Shown here: positions 42,304 to 50,437 of the stretch, piece by piece
Layout: each line of letters opens with the position of its first letter
Numbering within the stretch: the stretch's first letter is position 1
Source of the DNA: Azohydromonas sediminis
GTDB taxonomy: Bacteria; Pseudomonadota; Gammaproteobacteria; Burkholderiales; Burkholderiaceae_C
Length of the DNA: 64,000 bases
NCBI RefSeq assembly: GCF_003574675.1
Contig: NZ_QOAZ01000002.1
Coordinates: 1 to 64,000 of the forward strand
Direction: 5' to 3'
Position numbers and translations under genes: made by a program
Notes under the pieces: generated by a model
The model's database searches: none
Told to the model about the DNA's origin: nothing
What the model saw: only the letters and a program-made list of their open reading frames with translations

Positions 42304-43249
42304 GGTCGAACTCCGGCCGGTGCTGCGACGCGTGGCCGCGCAGCACGTCGGCAGCCACGTTGCGGCCCAGCCGCTGCGACAGGCCGACGTACGCGCACGT
42401 GGCGCGCGGGTTGACCTCGATCACCACCGGTCCGCGCACCGGGTGCCAGACGAGGTCGAAGCCGACGACGCCGCGCAGCCCGGGGATCGCCGCCGCGACG
42501 CGCGCGGCCAACGCGGCCAGCGGCGGCACGCGCGCATCGCCCTCGCGGCGCAGCGCGTCGACGTCGACACCGTCGTCGTGCAGCCGACCGTCGGCGTCGA
42601 CGCCGATGCGCTGCCGGTTGAACGCGAGCGCCTCGACGCCCGCCGCATCGACGCGCATCGTGACCGACAGCGCTTCGCCGTCGACCCAGGGCTCGACCGT
42701 CACGACGTGGCCGGCGCGGCGGCGTGCGTCGGCGTCGGCGAGCGCCGCGGCGCGGCTCGGATGCCGCCGCGTGTCGACGGTGCCGGCGCCGTCGTCGGGC
42801 TTGACGAGCCAGCGGTCGCACTCGTCGGGGCGGTCCAGCGGCGTCGCGACGCCGGCGGCGGCGAGCGCCTGCAGCGTCGCGCGCTTGCTCGTCGCGGTGG
42901 CGATCGCCGCGGCGCTGCTGCCGATCCAACGCGCCGGCTCGACGGCAGCCTGCAGCGCGGCGAGCACGCCCGCGGTTTCCGGCGCCACGACCCACGTGAG
43001 GTCGTGCGCGGCGGCCTGCCGGCGCACGAAGGCGGGCGCCGCCTCGTCGCGCGCCGGCCGCACCACGTGCAGTGCCGGCGACGCGGCAAGCGTCGGCGCC
43101 TCGTCGTCGCTGGCCACGCTCACCGTGACGCCGGGCAGCTGCAGCAGGTCGCCGACAATCGCGTCGCGCATCGCGACGCCGGCGTCGCGCAGCGTCGCGT
43201 CGCCGCCGCCACCGGCGCTGAGGAACTCGTAGACGAACACGCGCGTCAT
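42296..43249 (-). CDS. mfnD: ATP-grasp ligase, MfnD-like (tyramine-glutamate ligase)
   Basis: A 317-residue ATP-grasp enzyme starting TRVFVYEFLSAGGGGD, a typical MfnD beginning. WLVKPDDGAGTVDTR holds the ATP-binding Lys, and DLVWHPVRGPVVIEVNPRATCAYVGLSQRL the metal-binding Glu and Asn. In methanogens MfnD ligates glutamate to tyramine for methanofuran. Its ATG overlaps, on the opposite strand, the ATG of the HisA-like gene by two bases, so each gene's promoter must lie in the other's coding region. Confidence 0.83.
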   Translation of the reverse strand: MTRVFVYEFLSAGGGGDATLRDAGVAMRDAIVGDLLQLPGVTVSVASDDEAPTLAASPALHVVRPARDEAAPAFVRRQAAAHDLTWVVAPETAGVLAALQAAVEPARWIGSSAAAIATATSKRATLQALAAAGVATPLDRPDECDRWLVKPDDGAGTVDTRRHPSRAAALADADARRRAGHVVTVEPWVDGEALSVTMRVDAAGVEALAFNRQRIGVDADGRLHDDGVDVDALRREGDARVPPLAALAARVAAAIPGLRGVVGFDLVWHPVRGPVVIEVNPRATCAYVGLSQRLGRNVAADVLRGHASQHRPEFDHA

Positions 43250-43979
43250 GGTTGTACCTGCCGCCCTAGCGATCGTTCCCGTCGTCGACGTGATGGGCGG
43301 GCGCGTCGTGCATGCCGTGCGCGGCGAGCGCCGCGCGTACCGGCCGATCGAGTCGGCGCTCGTCGCCGGCGACGATCCGGTGGCGGTCGCGCGCGCGCTG
43401 CTGCGCGCCGTCGGCACGCCCGCGGGCGGCGGCGTGCTCTATCTGGCCGACCTCGACGCGATCCAGGGCGCGGCGGCGCAGCACGAGGTCGTCGCGGCGC
43501 TGCTCGACGCGCTGCCGGGCGTCGAGCTGTGGGTCGATGCCGGCTTCGCCGATGCCGACGCGGTGCGCGGATTCGCCGGCCGCCTGCCGCGCCGGCCGAC
43601 GGGGTGGCGGCCGGTGTATGGCAGCGAGACGCTGTCGCGCAACCCCGGCGGTGCGCCACCCTGGGCCGACGACCCCCGCGCGATCCTGTCGCTCGACCAC
43701 CGCGGCGGGCCGCTGGATCCGGCCGGCTGCTGGCAGCGGCCCGAGCAGTGGCCGGCGACGCTGATCGTGATGACGCTCGAGCGGGTCGGCAGTGGCGGCG
43801 GGCCGGACCTGGCGACGTTCGCCGCCCAGCGCGGCCGCGCCGGCGGGCGCCGCTGCTTCGGCGCGGGTGGCATCCGCGACGCGCGCGACCTCGACGCCGC
43901 GGCGGCGGCGGGCGCCGACGGCTGGCTGGTCGCCAGTGCACTGCACGACGGGCGACTGCGACCGGCTGCCGGCGGTTGA
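43248..43979 (+). CDS. HisA-like TIM-barrel protein
   Basis: A 243-residue HisA/HisF-related protein of the type found in archaea and H4MPT-using bacteria. PVVDVMGGRVVHAVRGERRAYRPIES is the HisA-like start, YLADLDAIQG the second strand, and RCFGAGGIRDARDLDAAAAAGADGWLVASAL the C-terminal phosphate-binding part. True HisA functions in histidine synthesis; the location suggests a related isomerisation in cofactor synthesis. The only start near the conserved beginning is the ATG at 43248, giving head-to-head overlap with mfnD. Confidence 0.82.
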   Translation: MVVPAALAIVPVVDVMGGRVVHAVRGERRAYRPIESALVAGDDPVAVARALLRAVGTPAGGGVLYLADLDAIQGAAAQHEVVAALLDALPGVELWVDAGFADADAVRGFAGRLPRRPTGWRPVYGSETLSRNPGGAPPWADDPRAILSLDHRGGPLDPAGCWQRPEQWPATLIVMTLERVGSGGGPDLATFAAQRGRAGGRRCFGAGGIRDARDLDAAAAAGADGWLVASALHDGRLRPAAGG

Positions 43980-44125
43980 GCGCCGGCCGTGGAGGGCAGC
44001 AAAGAGTCGCGTCACGCGGCGTGTGTTTTCACGAACCGTGCCACCCCGGTGTTTGCGCACTGCGGCGCCGGCTTCTGGCCCGCCCGGCGCCTTCGGCGCG
44101 GTTTCGCGACGGCGCAGGCCCGGCA

Positions 44126-44174
44126 CACAGTGTCACGCGCGCGGCACCGTGTCGGCGCGTTGCGCGCACAGTGT
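44126..44174. repeat. Three CACNGTGT boxes, probable activator sites
   Basis: CACAGTGT at 44126-44133, CACCGTGT at 44145-44152 and CACAGTGT at 44167-44174, with start-to-start spacings of 19 and 22 bases, close to two helical turns, so on the same face of the DNA. They lie about 50-100 bases upstream of the -24 element, the usual place for enhancer sites of sigma54 activators. The CAC-N-GTG core is a small dyad. Confidence 0.6.
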
Positions 44175-44222
44175 GGTTCGGCCGACCGCGCGTCGGCTCG
44201 GCGTCACCGCGGCCGGTGCGGA

Positions 44223-44238
44223 TGGCACGTGACTTGCG
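44223..44238 (+). promoter_or_regulatory. Sigma54 (-24/-12) promoter of fhcBADC
   Basis: TGGCACGTGACTTGCG matches the sigma54 consensus TGGCAC-N5-TTGC, with exactly ten bases between the invariant GG (44224-44225) and GC (44236-44237). The predicted start of transcription is near 44249, about 70 bases before fhcB. The AcoR-type activator at 35244-37193 is the obvious candidate regulator. Confidence 0.75.
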
Positions 44239-44320
44239 GCATGCCGCTGCGTGTGGTGCGGCCGGCAACCCTGTTTCGGGGCCGGACATAGCGCCACCGA
44301 GCCCCTTGTCCAAACCTCCC

Positions 44321-45628
44321 GTGCCCGCGTCCTTGGCGATCGACCGCGCTTCGTCCCCACTGGCCGACTGGACCTGTCCGTTCTGTGCGCTGCTGTGCGA
44401 GGGCTGGACTGCGCCGGCACAGGCGGCAGCGGCGTGCCCGCGGGCGCGCCAGGCGCTCGATGCCCACGTCGCCGGCGGTGACTCGCCGCGGGCCCTGGTC
44501 GACGGGCAGGCGGCGGACCTCGACGGCGCGCTCGACGTCGCGGCCAGCCGGCTGGCGCGCTGGCGTCAGCCGCTGTTCGCCGGCCTGGGCACCGACATCG
44601 CCGGCGTGCGCGCGCTGTACCGTCTCGCGGTGCGGGTCGGCGCGATCTGCGACCACGCCGACGGTCGTGCGCTGATGCACGGGCTGCGGGCGCTGCAGGA
44701 CCGCGGCCAGTACACCGCTACGCTCGCTGAGGTGCGCAGCCGCGCCGACCTCGTCGTCGTCGTCGGCACCGACGCCAGCGCGTACCCGCTTCTGTTTCGC
44801 CGGTTCGGCGTCGGCGAACCCGCCAGCCCGTGCCGGCGGGTCGTGTTCGTCGGTGCCAGACCGACGACGGAGTTCGCCGGCGTGGCGGTCGACGTCGTGC
44901 CCGGCAGCGGCGACCTGTTCGCCGACCTGCAGCAGCTGGCCGCGCTCGTCGCCGGGCGGACGGTGAGCGGCGCCGCAGCGTTTGCCGAACTGGTGGCCGC
45001 GCTGCACGCGTCGAGCTACGCCGTGCTCGTGTGGGAGGGGGCGCGCCTGCCGGACGAGGGGGCGCTGCTCGTCGAGGCGCTGAACCGCATCGTCGGCACG
45101 CTGAACCGCCGCACCCGCGCCGCGACCTTCGGCCTCGGTGGCAGCGACGGCGGCCACAGCGTGAACCAGACGCTGGCGTGGCTGTCGGGGCTGCCGTCGC
45201 GCACGCGCGTGTCGGTGCAGGGCCTGCAGCACGAGCCGCGGCTGTTCGATACCGCACGCCTGCTCGCCGACGGCGCCGTCGACGGTGTGCTGTGGATCTC
45301 GAGCTTCGACGCCGCGCGCCTGCCGCCGGCTGCGGCTGTGCCGCGCATCGTGCTCGGCCCGCCGGCGATGGCGGCGCGGCTGCGGGACGCCGGCGCGCTC
45401 GTCGACACCGTGTACGTCGCCGTCGCGACGCCGGGGCTGCACGCCGGCGGCCATCTGTTCCGCATCGACGGGCCGGTCGTGCTGCCGCTGCAGGCCGCCT
45501 CAAGCGACGCCGGCCTGCCGGGTGTCGCCGCGGTGCTTGATGCACTCGCCGGGCGGCTTGCGGCGGCCGGCGACGCCGGCGTCCGCGTTCCGGCCTCGAC
45601 CGTGGCCGTCGAGAAGGGCGGGCGGTGA
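44321..45628 (+). CDS. fhcB: Formyltransferase/hydrolase complex subunit FhcB
   Basis: A 435-residue homologue of formylmethanofuran dehydrogenase subunit B. In methylotrophs the Fhc complex hydrolyses formyl-methofuran and FhcB is non-redox. A CxxCxxxC motif remains at C19, C22 and C26 (DWTCPFCALLC). Other family stretches are FAGLGTDIAGVRALYRLAVR, DLVVVVGTDASAYPLLFRRF and TFGLGGSDGGHSVNQTLAWLSG. The start is uncertain: GTG at 44321 or TTG at 44306, neither with a strong ribosome site. It is the first gene behind the sigma54 promoter, and its stop overlaps the fhcA GTG. Confidence 0.9.
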   Translation: MPASLAIDRASSPLADWTCPFCALLCEGWTAPAQAAAACPRARQALDAHVAGGDSPRALVDGQAADLDGALDVAASRLARWRQPLFAGLGTDIAGVRALYRLAVRVGAICDHADGRALMHGLRALQDRGQYTATLAEVRSRADLVVVVGTDASAYPLLFRRFGVGEPASPCRRVVFVGARPTTEFAGVAVDVVPGSGDLFADLQQLAALVAGRTVSGAAAFAELVAALHASSYAVLVWEGARLPDEGALLVEALNRIVGTLNRRTRAATFGLGGSDGGHSVNQTLAWLSGLPSRTRVSVQGLQHEPRLFDTARLLADGAVDGVLWISSFDAARLPPAAAVPRIVLGPPAMAARLRDAGALVDTVYVAVATPGLHAGGHLFRIDGPVVLPLQAASSDAGLPGVAAVLDALAGRLAAAGDAGVRVPASTVAVEKGGR

Positions 45629-47310
45629 CGGCCACGCTGCGCATTCGCGGCGGCCGGGTGTTCGACCCCGCCAACGGCGTCGATGGCGAAGTGCGCGACA
45701 TCGGCGTGCGCGACGGGCGCATCGTCGCGCTCGACCCGCGCGAGCCGGTGACGCAGGAGATCGACGCCAGCGGCTGCCTCGTGATGGCCGGCGGCATCGA
45801 CCTGCACAGCCACATCGGCGGCGGCAAGGTCAACCTCGCGCGCCTGCTGCTGCCCGAGGACCACCGCCGCGGGCTCGAGCGCGCGCCGCTGCCCGACAAC
45901 GCGCTCGAGCTGCCGTCGTGCGGCACCTGCACGCCGGGCACGCTGGCCACCGGCTACCGCTACGCCGCGATGGGCTACACCGCGGCGTTCGAGCCGGCGA
46001 TGGTCGCCGGCAACGCGCGCCACGCCCACCTGGAGATGGGCGACGTGCCGATCGTCGACCACGGCGCCTACGTGATGCTCGGCAACGACGAGGTCTTCCT
46101 GCGCCTGCTGCACGACGGCGCGCCGCCCGAGGCGATCCGCGACTACGTCGGCTGGGTCGTCGATGCGACGAAGGCGATGGGCGTCAAGGTCGTCAACCCG
46201 GGCGGCATCTCGGCATTCAAGTTCAACCAGCGCAAGCTCGACGTCGACGAGGCGCACGTGCACTGGCAGGTCACGCCGCGGCGCATCGTGCAGGCGCTCG
46301 CGCGCGCGATCCACGAGCTCGGCCTCGCGCACCCGCTGCACATCCACGCGAGCAACCTCGGCGTGGCGGGCAACATCGACTCGACGCTGGCGACGATCGA
46401 CGCCCTCGACGGCCTGCGCGGCCACCTGACGCACGTGCAGTTCCACGCCTACGGCACCGAGGGACCGAGGAAGTTCTCGTCGGCGGCGCTGCGGCTGGCC
46501 GAAGCCGTCAACGCGCACCCGAACGTGTCGATCGACGTCGGCCAGATCCTGTTCGGCCAGACGGTGACGGCCTCGGGCGACACGATGCGCCAGCACGCCA
46601 ACGCCGACCTCGGCAGCCCGCGCAAGTGGATCGGCGCCGACATCGAGTGCGACGCCGGCTGCGGCGTCGTGCCGTTCCGCTACCGCGAGCAGAGCTACGT
46701 CAACGCGCTGCAGTGGGCGATCGGGCTCGAGCTGTTCCTGCTCGTCGACGATCCGTGGCGCGTCGTGCTGACGACCGACCACCCCAACGGCGCGCCGTTC
46801 ACGAGCTACCCGCACCTGATGCGGCTGCTGATGGACAAGCCGTTCCGCGACGCGCAGCTCGCGCGGCTGCACCCCGACGTGGCGGCGCACGCGGCGCTGA
46901 AGGAGATCAAGCGCGAGCTGACGCTGTCGGAGATCGCGATCCTCACGCGCGCGGCGCCGGCGCGGCTGCTGGGCCTCGCCGACCGCGGTCACCTCGGCGT
47001 CGGCGCCGCGGCCGACATCGCCGTCTACCGCGAGCGCGACGACGCCGAGGCGACGTTCTCGCAGGCCGCGTGGCTGTTCAAGGACGGCGTGGAGGTGGTG
47101 CGCGACGGCCGCGTCGTCGCGACCCCCGTGGGCGGCACGCACTTCGCGACGCCGGGGTTCGACCCGTTCATCGAGCGCAAGATCGACGAGGCCACCGAGC
47201 CGCACATGCGCGGCCAGCACCGCTACCGCCCGATCGGTCACGACGAACTGTGCGCCTGCTGCAACGGCGGGCGGCTGCTGCCGGCGGCGTGCACGCCGCC
47301 GGGCGGGTGA
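45625..47310 (+). CDS. fhcA: Formyltransferase/hydrolase complex subunit FhcA
   Basis: A 561-residue amidohydrolase-fold subunit that releases formate from formyl-methofuran. The binuclear metal site is indicated by GGIDLHSHIGGGKVN (HxH), a Lys in VKVVNPGGISAFKFNQ, His in HPLHIHASNLG and HLTHVQFH, and the late Asp in VLTTDHPNGAPF. Length fits FwdA/FhcA. The C terminus carries an unusual Cys-rich tail, DELCACCNGGRLLPAACTPPGG. The GTG start overlaps the fhcB stop (GTGA). Confidence 0.95.
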   Translation: MTATLRIRGGRVFDPANGVDGEVRDIGVRDGRIVALDPREPVTQEIDASGCLVMAGGIDLHSHIGGGKVNLARLLLPEDHRRGLERAPLPDNALELPSCGTCTPGTLATGYRYAAMGYTAAFEPAMVAGNARHAHLEMGDVPIVDHGAYVMLGNDEVFLRLLHDGAPPEAIRDYVGWVVDATKAMGVKVVNPGGISAFKFNQRKLDVDEAHVHWQVTPRRIVQALARAIHELGLAHPLHIHASNLGVAGNIDSTLATIDALDGLRGHLTHVQFHAYGTEGPRKFSSAALRLAEAVNAHPNVSIDVGQILFGQTVTASGDTMRQHANADLGSPRKWIGADIECDAGCGVVPFRYREQSYVNALQWAIGLELFLLVDDPWRVVLTTDHPNGAPFTSYPHLMRLLMDKPFRDAQLARLHPDVAAHAALKEIKRELTLSEIAILTRAAPARLLGLADRGHLGVGAAADIAVYRERDDAEATFSQAAWLFKDGVEVVRDGRVVATPVGGTHFATPGFDPFIERKIDEATEPHMRGQHRYRPIGHDELCACCNGGRLLPAACTPPGG

Positions 47311-47315
47311 GTGCG

Positions 47316-48233
47316 ATGCAGCCGCAGGGCGTCACGATCGACGACACGTTCGCCGAAGCCTTCCCGATGAAGGCCACGCGGCTCGTGATCACCGCGCACG
47401 ACCCGACGTGGGCGATGCACGCGGCCGTCACCGCGACCGGGTTCGCGATCTCGGTGATCGCCTGCGGCTGCGAGGCTGGCGTCGAGCGCACGCTCGGTGC
47501 CGACGAGACGCCCGACGGCCGCCCGGGGGTGGCGATCCTGCTGTTCGCGATGTCGGCCAAGGAACTGGCCAAGCAGGTCGAGCGGCGCGTCGGCCAGTGT
47601 GTGCTGACGTGCCCGACGACCGCGGTCTATGCCGGGCTGCGCGAGGGCGAGCCGATCGCGCTCGGGCGCAATCTGCGCTTCTTCGGCGACGGCTGGCAGA
47701 CGAGCAAGGTGATCGGCGGCGTGCGCTACTGGCGCATCCCGACGATGGACGGCGAGTTCGTCGCGCAGGAGACGACGCCGGTCGTCAAGGCGGTGGGCGG
47801 CGGCAACCTGCTGCTGCTGGGCACCGGCACCGCCGAAGTGCTCGCCGGCGCCGAAGCGGCGGTGGCGGCGATGCGCCGCGTGCCGAACGTGATCCTGCCG
47901 TTTCCGGGCGGGGTCGTGCGCTCGGGGTCGAAGGTGGGCAGCAAGTACCCGTCGCTGATGGCGTCGACCAACGACGCGTTCTGCCCGGCGCTCGTCGGGC
48001 TGGCGCCGAAGACCGAACTCGACGCGGGCATCCGCTGCGTGATGGAGATCGTGATCGACGGCCTCGCCGACACCGACGTCGCCGCGGCGATGCGCGCCGG
48101 CATCGACGCAGTCGTCGCGCGCGGCGCCGCCGCCGGCGTCGTGCGCATCTCGGCAGGCAACTACGGCGGCAAGCTCGGGCCGTACCACTTCCACCTGCGC
48201 CGCCTGGCCGGCGAGGGCGGGGGCATCGCGTGA
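47316..48233 (+). CDS. fhcD: Formylmethofuran:H4MPT formyltransferase FhcD
   Basis: A 305-residue homologue of archaeal Ftr that transfers the formyl group from formyl-H4MPT to methofuran. It shows TIDDTFAEAFPMKATRLVITA at the start, GCEAGVERTLGADETPDGRPGV, CVLTCPTTAVYAG and the C-terminal SAGNYGGKLGPYHFHLR. I use the ATG at 47316; an in-frame GTG at 47307 overlaps the fhcA stop and would add three residues. It is coupled to fhcC by a GTGA overlap. Confidence 0.95.
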   Translation: MQPQGVTIDDTFAEAFPMKATRLVITAHDPTWAMHAAVTATGFAISVIACGCEAGVERTLGADETPDGRPGVAILLFAMSAKELAKQVERRVGQCVLTCPTTAVYAGLREGEPIALGRNLRFFGDGWQTSKVIGGVRYWRIPTMDGEFVAQETTPVVKAVGGGNLLLLGTGTAEVLAGAEAAVAAMRRVPNVILPFPGGVVRSGSKVGSKYPSLMASTNDAFCPALVGLAPKTELDAGIRCVMEIVIDGLADTDVAAAMRAGIDAVVARGAAAGVVRISAGNYGGKLGPYHFHLRRLAGEGGGIA

Positions 48234-49051
48234 GCGGCTGGCGGCTGACGCTTCGGCACGCCCCGGCGCTACGCGTCGATGCGCGCGCGCTGCAGCCGGC
48301 CACGCTCGCCGCGATGTCGCGCACCGACGTCGAGCGGCTTGCGCTGCCGCACGGGCGCGAGGTCGTCGCGCTGGCCGAGTGGTTCGCGGTGCAGCCGCTG
48401 CCCGACGGCGACGGCGCCGTGCTCGAACTCGACGGCGACCTGCGCCGCTTCGACCGCATCGGCTGGGCGCTGGCCGACGGCACGCTGCACGTGCGCGGCA
48501 GCGTCGGCGACCACGCCGGCAGCGGCATGGCGGGCGGGCGGCTGGCGATCGCCGGCGACGCCGGTGACCTCGCCGCGTGCGCGATGCGCGGCGGCTGGTG
48601 CGAGATCGGCGGCTCGGTCGGCGACCTCGCCGCCAGCGCGCTGCCGGGCGACATGGACGGCATGCGCGGCGGCACGCTCGTCGTGCGCGGCAACGCCGGG
48701 GTGCGCCTGGGCGACCGCATGCGCCGCGGCACCGTCGTCGTGTTCGGCGACGTCGGCGACTTCGCCGCCTCGCGCATGGTGGCGGGCACGATCGCGCTGG
48801 GCGGGCGCTGCGGCGCACACCCCGGCTGGGGGCTGCGCCGCGGCAGCGTCGTCTTCGCCGGCCCGGCACCGGCGCTGCCGCCCACCTACGTGCCGATACA
48901 CTCCGACGCCCGCGTGTTCTGGCAGCTGCTGGCGCGCGATCTGGCGCGCTTCGGCGGCCCGTTCGCGCCGCTGCCCGCACGGCGCGTGCAGTGCCACGCC
49001 GGCGACCTCGCGGTGCAGGGGCACGGCGAACTGCTGCTGCCGCATCCATGA
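48230..49051 (+). CDS. fhcC: Formyltransferase/hydrolase complex subunit FhcC
   Basis: A 273-residue protein with the right-handed beta-helix typical of FwdC/GltB-type domains: glycine-rich repeats such as LHVRGSVGDHAGSGMAGGRLAIAGDAGD, MRGGTLVVRGNAGVRLGDRMRRGTVVVFGDVGDFAASRM. It is the structural subunit tying FhcA and FhcB together. The GTG start overlaps the fhcD stop. It is the fourth gene of the fhcBADC order usual in methylotrophs. Confidence 0.94.
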   Translation: MSGWRLTLRHAPALRVDARALQPATLAAMSRTDVERLALPHGREVVALAEWFAVQPLPDGDGAVLELDGDLRRFDRIGWALADGTLHVRGSVGDHAGSGMAGGRLAIAGDAGDLAACAMRGGWCEIGGSVGDLAASALPGDMDGMRGGTLVVRGNAGVRLGDRMRRGTVVVFGDVGDFAASRMVAGTIALGGRCGAHPGWGLRRGSVVFAGPAPALPPTYVPIHSDARVFWQLLARDLARFGGPFAPLPARRVQCHAGDLAVQGHGELLLPHP

Positions 49052-49118
49052 CGCGCAATCCCCCGCGGCCGCCGCGCGCCGGCTGCCGCGTCCGGCGACT
49101 TCACGACGACCGACGACG

Positions 49119-49652
49119 ATGACCCGAGACTACGTGTTCCACGCCGGCGAAGCCACGGTGCTCGCGCGCGAAGGCCAGTTCACCGACGCGATGCCCGAGA
49201 TCCTGATCGGGCGCACCGACGGCCCGGTCGGCCACGCGTTCGCCAACATGATGGCGCAGAGCAAGGGCCACACGGCGATGTTCGCGATCCGCGCGTGCAA
49301 CCAGATGGTGCGCCCGGCGACGATCATCGTGCCGAAGGTGACGCTCAAGGACATGGCCAACATCGACCTGTTCGGCGGGGTCGTGCAGTCGGCCACCGCG
49401 GATGCGGTGCTCGACTGCGTGATCGAGGGCGTGATCCCGAAGGACCGCGCCAACGACCTGTGCATCATCAGCCTGGTGTGGATCGACCCGCGCTGCGCGA
49501 CCGACCCGAACCTCGACAAGAAGGACATGTACCGCACCAACTACGAGGCGACCAAGCTCGCGATCCGCCGCGCGCTCAACGGCGAGCCGACGATCGACGA
49601 GCTGATCGCCAACCGCCACACGATCAAGCACGACATGGACGACTGGAGCTGA
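49119..49652 (+). CDS. Fae-like protein lacking the catalytic histidine
   Basis: A 177-residue Fae paralogue. PVGHAFANMMAQSKGHTAMFAI and RPATIIVPKVTLKDMANIDLFGGVVQSATADAV align with Fae. Without gaps, the catalytic His of Fae (H22 of the copy at 27812-28321) falls on Met25, in FTDAMPEILIG. It therefore probably does not catalyse formaldehyde condensation with H4MPT and may instead bind or sense the cofactor or formaldehyde. Fae paralogues of uncertain function are known in methylotrophs. It follows fhcC by 67 bases and precedes a phosphatase gene by 10. Confidence 0.9.
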   Translation: MTRDYVFHAGEATVLAREGQFTDAMPEILIGRTDGPVGHAFANMMAQSKGHTAMFAIRACNQMVRPATIIVPKVTLKDMANIDLFGGVVQSATADAVLDCVIEGVIPKDRANDLCIISLVWIDPRCATDPNLDKKDMYRTNYEATKLAIRRALNGEPTIDELIANRHTIKHDMDDWS

Positions 49653-49662
49653 GTCCGGCGTC

Positions 49663-50361
49663 ATGCGCCTCGCGCTGTTCGACCTCGACCACACGCTGAT
49701 CCCGTTCGACAGCGGCACGGTCTTCACGCGCCACCTGATCGCGTGCGGCGCGCTCGATGCGGGCTTCGAGCCGCGCTACCTCGAGTACTGCCGCCGCTAC
49801 GCCGAGGGCCGCGTCGACATGGTCGAGATGCACCGCTTCACGGTGGGGGCGCTCGCGGTGCACCCGCCGGCGCGCCTCGAGCGCTGGCTGCGCGAGTTCG
49901 AGCCGGTGATCGCCTCGCTCGTGCCCGACGCGTCGCACGAGCTCGTGCGCGCGCACCGGCAGGCCGGCGACGCCTGCGTGCTCGTGACGGCGACGACGCG
50001 CTTCGTCGCGCAGGCGTTCGCACGCGTGCTCGGGCTCGACGAGGTGCTCGCCACCGAACCCGCGGTCGACGCGCGCGGCCACTACAGCGGCGAGGTCGTC
50101 GGTGAGCCGTGCTTTCGCGAACACAAGCGCACGCACGTCGAGGGCTGGCTCGCGCGCCGCGGCGCGACGTGGCGCGACGTCGAGCGCTGCTGGTTCTATT
50201 CCGACTCGATCAACGACTTGCCGCTGCTGTCGGCAGTCAGCGACCCGGTCGTCGTGAATCCCGATCCGCTGCTGGAGGCGCACGCGCGCGAGCGCGGCTG
50301 GCCCATCAGGAGAATTTCCCGTTCTGAAGGGGCGTCGGCACGATGCGACGCGCTGCCCTAG
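49663..50361 (+). CDS. HAD-superfamily phosphatase (HAD-IB, SerB-like)
   Basis: A 232-residue HAD phosphatase. Motif I is LFDLDHTLIPFDSG with nucleophile D7 and acid D9; motif II is VLVTATT; the Lys is in EHKRTHVEG; motif III is FYSDSINDLPLL with the metal-binding Asp pair. This subclass includes phosphoserine phosphatase-like and histidinol-phosphatase-like enzymes. It is 10 bases from the Fae-like gene and so probably belongs to the fhc transcript, where a phosphatase step in H4MPT or methofuran synthesis would fit. The substrate is unknown. Confidence 0.88.
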   Translation: MRLALFDLDHTLIPFDSGTVFTRHLIACGALDAGFEPRYLEYCRRYAEGRVDMVEMHRFTVGALAVHPPARLERWLREFEPVIASLVPDASHELVRAHRQAGDACVLVTATTRFVAQAFARVLGLDEVLATEPAVDARGHYSGEVVGEPCFREHKRTHVEGWLARRGATWRDVERCWFYSDSINDLPLLSAVSDPVVVNPDPLLEAHARERGWPIRRISRSEGASARCDALP

Positions 50362-50437
50362 GTTCTTCCCGCACAGCCATTGACGGCAGGCGGGCCGGGC
50401 GACGAAAGTCCGCCCCCGCACGCCGAATCGCTCGCCC

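Larger units (their letters stand above)
43980..44320 (+). promoter_or_regulatory. Intergenic regulatory region before fhcBADC
   Basis: 341 bases without a gene I can support. It is less GC-biased than its surroundings and holds, in order, three CACNGTGT boxes (44126-44174) and a consensus sigma54 promoter (44223-44238). A leader of roughly 70 bases follows to the fhcB start. Open frames here look like chance frames in GC-rich DNA. Confidence 0.7.

Noticed and set aside
43980-44320. Small genes in the region before fhcB
   Set aside because: The open frames have no ribosome site or recognisable features and overlap the sigma54 promoter and its upstream boxes.
41804-45628. 1274-residue rightward open frame read as one protein
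   Set aside because: Only the last 435 residues are FhcB; the rest is antisense to mfnF and mfnD and a frame through the regulatory region.
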